From Brachyspira murdochii DSM 12563 (GTDB taxonomy: Bacteria; Spirochaetota; Brachyspiria; Brachyspirales; Brachyspiraceae): a stretch of 64,000 nt of DNA. Positions 62,641-64,000 of the stretch are shown piece by piece. The notes below the pieces were generated by a model. It had not been told where the DNA came from and made no database searches. It saw only the letters and a list, made by a program, of their open reading frames with translations. Both the position numbers and the translations under genes were made by a program. Within the stretch, counting starts at the first letter, position 1. Every line of letters starts with the position of its first letter. The stretch is from NCBI RefSeq assembly GCF_000092845.1, contig NC_014150.1, forward strand, positions 1,354,919-1,418,918, read 5' to 3'.

Positions 62641-63294
62641 TTATTCTTCTGAAATATCACTATCCTCTTCTTCTGTATTTCCAGATGCCTCTCTTAAAAC
62701 CTGCTTTATAGCATCAAATATCTCTCTAGCTTTGACCTTAGTTATTTCTGAAGTTTTAGTTTTTTTAGTTATTGATGCCTTTTTTAGTATCATATCCCCA
62801 TATACATTGCCTATGCCGCTTAATATTAGAGGATTTTTTATTAACTTCTCTACAGTGGTATCATTATCTGCAAGTAATTGACAGAATAAATTATAATTAA
62901 ACTGCTTAGTAAGAGGATCATAACCTATTTGAGGCATTGTAGTAGAATCTTTCCATATAGGAATTATTTTAGTCATTTCTTCTTTATTTTTACCATCATC
63001 TACAACAAAAAAATTTCCATGATCTGTTTCTAATTTAATAATACTATTATCATATGTATCATCTTCTGTAAGTACAAAAGAACCATTAGGACCTAAATCT
63101 ACAAGCATAGCATCCTGAGAAAACTGAAAATGCATATATCCTCCGTATCTTAGTACATCTATAATCTTCTGACCCTCTACATCTTCCATTTCTTTATATT
63201 GTTTATCTATAGCTACTATTTTATTGATATAAGAATAGCAAATCTCCCCTTTAATAGAGTTTATTAATGTAATTAAATTTGGTAGTTCTTTCAT
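62641..63294 (-). CDS. Fpg/Nei-like DNA glycosylase homologue with altered N-terminus
   Basis: 217 residues, shorter than the usual 270. The start MKELPNLI replaces the usual M-P-E-L-P: Glu3 is kept but Pro2 is Lys2. The helix-two-turn-helix block is clear (NYNLFCQLLADNDTTVEKLIKNPLILSGIGNVYGDMIL). No C-terminal zinc finger is present; instead an acidic tail (TEEEDSDISEE) ends the protein. It may be a divergent glycosylase/AP lyase using another amine, or a DNA-binding relative. AGGAA lies before ATG. Confidence 0.75.
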   Translation of the reverse strand: MKELPNLITLINSIKGEICYSYINKIVAIDKQYKEMEDVEGQKIIDVLRYGGYMHFQFSQDAMLVDLGPNGSFVLTEDDTYDNSIIKLETDHGNFFVVDDGKNKEEMTKIIPIWKDSTTMPQIGYDPLTKQFNYNLFCQLLADNDTTVEKLIKNPLILSGIGNVYGDMILKKASITKKTKTSEITKVKAREIFDAIKQVLREASGNTEEEDSDISEE

Positions 63295-63344
63295 TTATGA
63301 TTTATTCCTATTTTATATTATGTTTACTTATATTTTAGCATGAA

Positions 63345-63398
63345 AGAAAAAAAAATCAAATTTACAATCGTACTGCTAATTGATTGTAAATTTGATTT
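63345..63398 (-). terminator. Strong terminator of the UXS gene
   Basis: AAATCAAATTTACAATC and its exact complement form a 17-bp stem with a 12-nt loop. On the minus strand it runs into a long T-rich tract. Confidence 0.8.
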
Positions 63399-63415
63399 AC
63401 ATATTTTTAAAAATC

Positions 63416-64000
63416 TTATTTATTTTTTAAATAATTGTCAAAATACTCAATAGTTTTTTTAAGCCCTTCTTCTAGTTTATAATTAGGTGTCCAATCAAGT
63501 TTTTCTTTAGCCAAAGTTATATTAGGCTGTCTTTTTACAGGGTCATCTTTAGGAAGCTCTTTAAACACTATTTTAGATTTTGAATTAGTCATCTCTATTA
63601 TTTTCTTTGCAAACTCTAAAACTGTCATCTCATAAGGATTACCCAAATTTACAGGTCCTATAAAGTTTTCACTGTTCATCATACGTACAGCACCGTCTAT
63701 TAAATCATCACAGTAGCAGAAACTTCTTGTCTGGCTTCCATCTCCGTAAACTGTTATATCCGCATTCTTTAATGCCTGTATAACAAAATTTGACACTACC
63801 CTTCCGTCATTTTCATTCATTCTTGGTCCGTAGGTATTAAATATTCTTATAATTTTTATATCTGTATTATACTGTCTATGATAGTCCATCATCAAAGTTT
63901 CAGCACTTCTTTTACCCTCATCGTAACAGCTTCTTATACCATTAGGATTCACATGTCCCCAATAACTTTCCTTTTGAGGATGTTCTAAAGGATCTCCGTA
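63416..64000 (-). CDS. UDP-glucuronate decarboxylase-like epimerase, 5' end outside window
   Basis: 194 residues are visible; the frame stays open to the window end, so the GTG at 63952 is internal. [23 protein letters not shown] and [11 protein letters not shown] (the SDR Tyr-x-x-x-Lys pair) match UXS-type NAD-dependent decarboxylases. [39 protein letters not shown] and NLGNP also fit. It would make UDP-xylose for surface polysaccharide. The terminator follows. Confidence 0.9.
   Translation of the reverse strand, partial: YGDPLEHPQKESYWGHVNPNGIRSCYDEGKRSAETLMMDYHRQYNTDIKIIRIFNTYGPRMNENDGRVVSNFVIQALKNADITVYGDGSQTRSFCYCDDLIDGAVRMMNSENFIGPVNLGNPYEMTVLEFAKKIIEMTNSKSKIVFKELPKDDPVKRQPNITLAKEKLDWTPNYKLEEGLKKTIEYFDNYLKNK

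Overview
The window is very AT-rich (roughly 27 % GC by eye) and densely coding. Its gene set fits a host-associated anaerobic spirochaete, most likely Brachyspira (inference from composition and gene content; I could not run a search, and species is not decided). Pointers are rubrerythrin, a VIT1-ferritin fusion and other anaerobe redox proteins, many small lipoproteins, an outer-membrane barrel protein, LOS-type heptose and Kdo genes, a flagellar FliK-like/FlhX pair, and the near absence of GC outside a few repeats. No rRNA, tRNA, CRISPR array or prophage was recognised.

Layout. 1-6.4 kb: the 3' part of a large coiled-coil protein, then a MerR-type regulator, two tiny paralogous proteins, three small lipoproteins, a split chromate-type (CHR) transporter and a fourth lipoprotein. 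Three palindromes related to TACCCTAGGGTA lie upstream of the regulator gene and of two lipoprotein genes, suggesting a local regulon. 6.4-15 kb: recX, a YcxB-like protein, a decayed Rpn nuclease fragment behind a G-quadruplex motif, a C45 acyltransferase/peptidase, TPR and EamA proteins, a ferritin-VIT1 metal transporter, a HAD hydrolase and dnaX. 15-24 kb: DUF1349, an intact Rpn gene with the same G-quadruplex leader, a barrel protein, an acidic coiled-coil protein plus zapA, a chemotaxis receptor, a lipoprotein, ribH and rubrerythrin. 24-34.5 kb: small membrane proteins, one with Arg/Asp repeats, nfeD, a C_GCAxxG_C_C protein, fabH, a VUT transporter, two pseudouridine synthases, an LRR protein and lspA. 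34.7-42.3 kb: heptose kinase, a beta-propeller-like lipoprotein, two dicarboxylate/amino-acid symporters, an M23 endopeptidase and ruvB. 42.6-52 kb: MATE pump, acyl-CoA synthetase, PAQR/haemolysin III protein, EamA transporter, ddl and an orphan adenine methyltransferase. 52-64 kb: kdsD-type isomerase, a 42-aa ORF, yraN, a degenerate HD-GYP protein, flhX, a fliK-like gene, adenine deaminase, an AhpD-like protein, a DUF167 protein, an EamA transporter, a MoxR ATPase, an EFR1 ferredoxin, an Fpg/Nei-like glycosylase and the 3' part of a UDP-glucuronate decarboxylase.

How it works together. Most operons are housekeeping: envelope assembly (lspA, hldA, kdsD, ddl, M23, UXS), division (zapA), DNA metabolism (dnaX, ruvB, recX, Nei-like), RNA modification and anaerobic redox defence. 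The accessory signal is in the gaps. A family of 340-370 bp GC-punctuated repeats built from nested inverted repeats fills four intergenic regions between 28 and 52 kb, one of them as an almost exact 350-bp tandem duplication. A separate conserved 27-bp element with a perfect G-quadruplex motif occurs three times: once before an intact Rpn gene, once before an Rpn remnant, and once about 150 bp before a cystine-type symporter gene.
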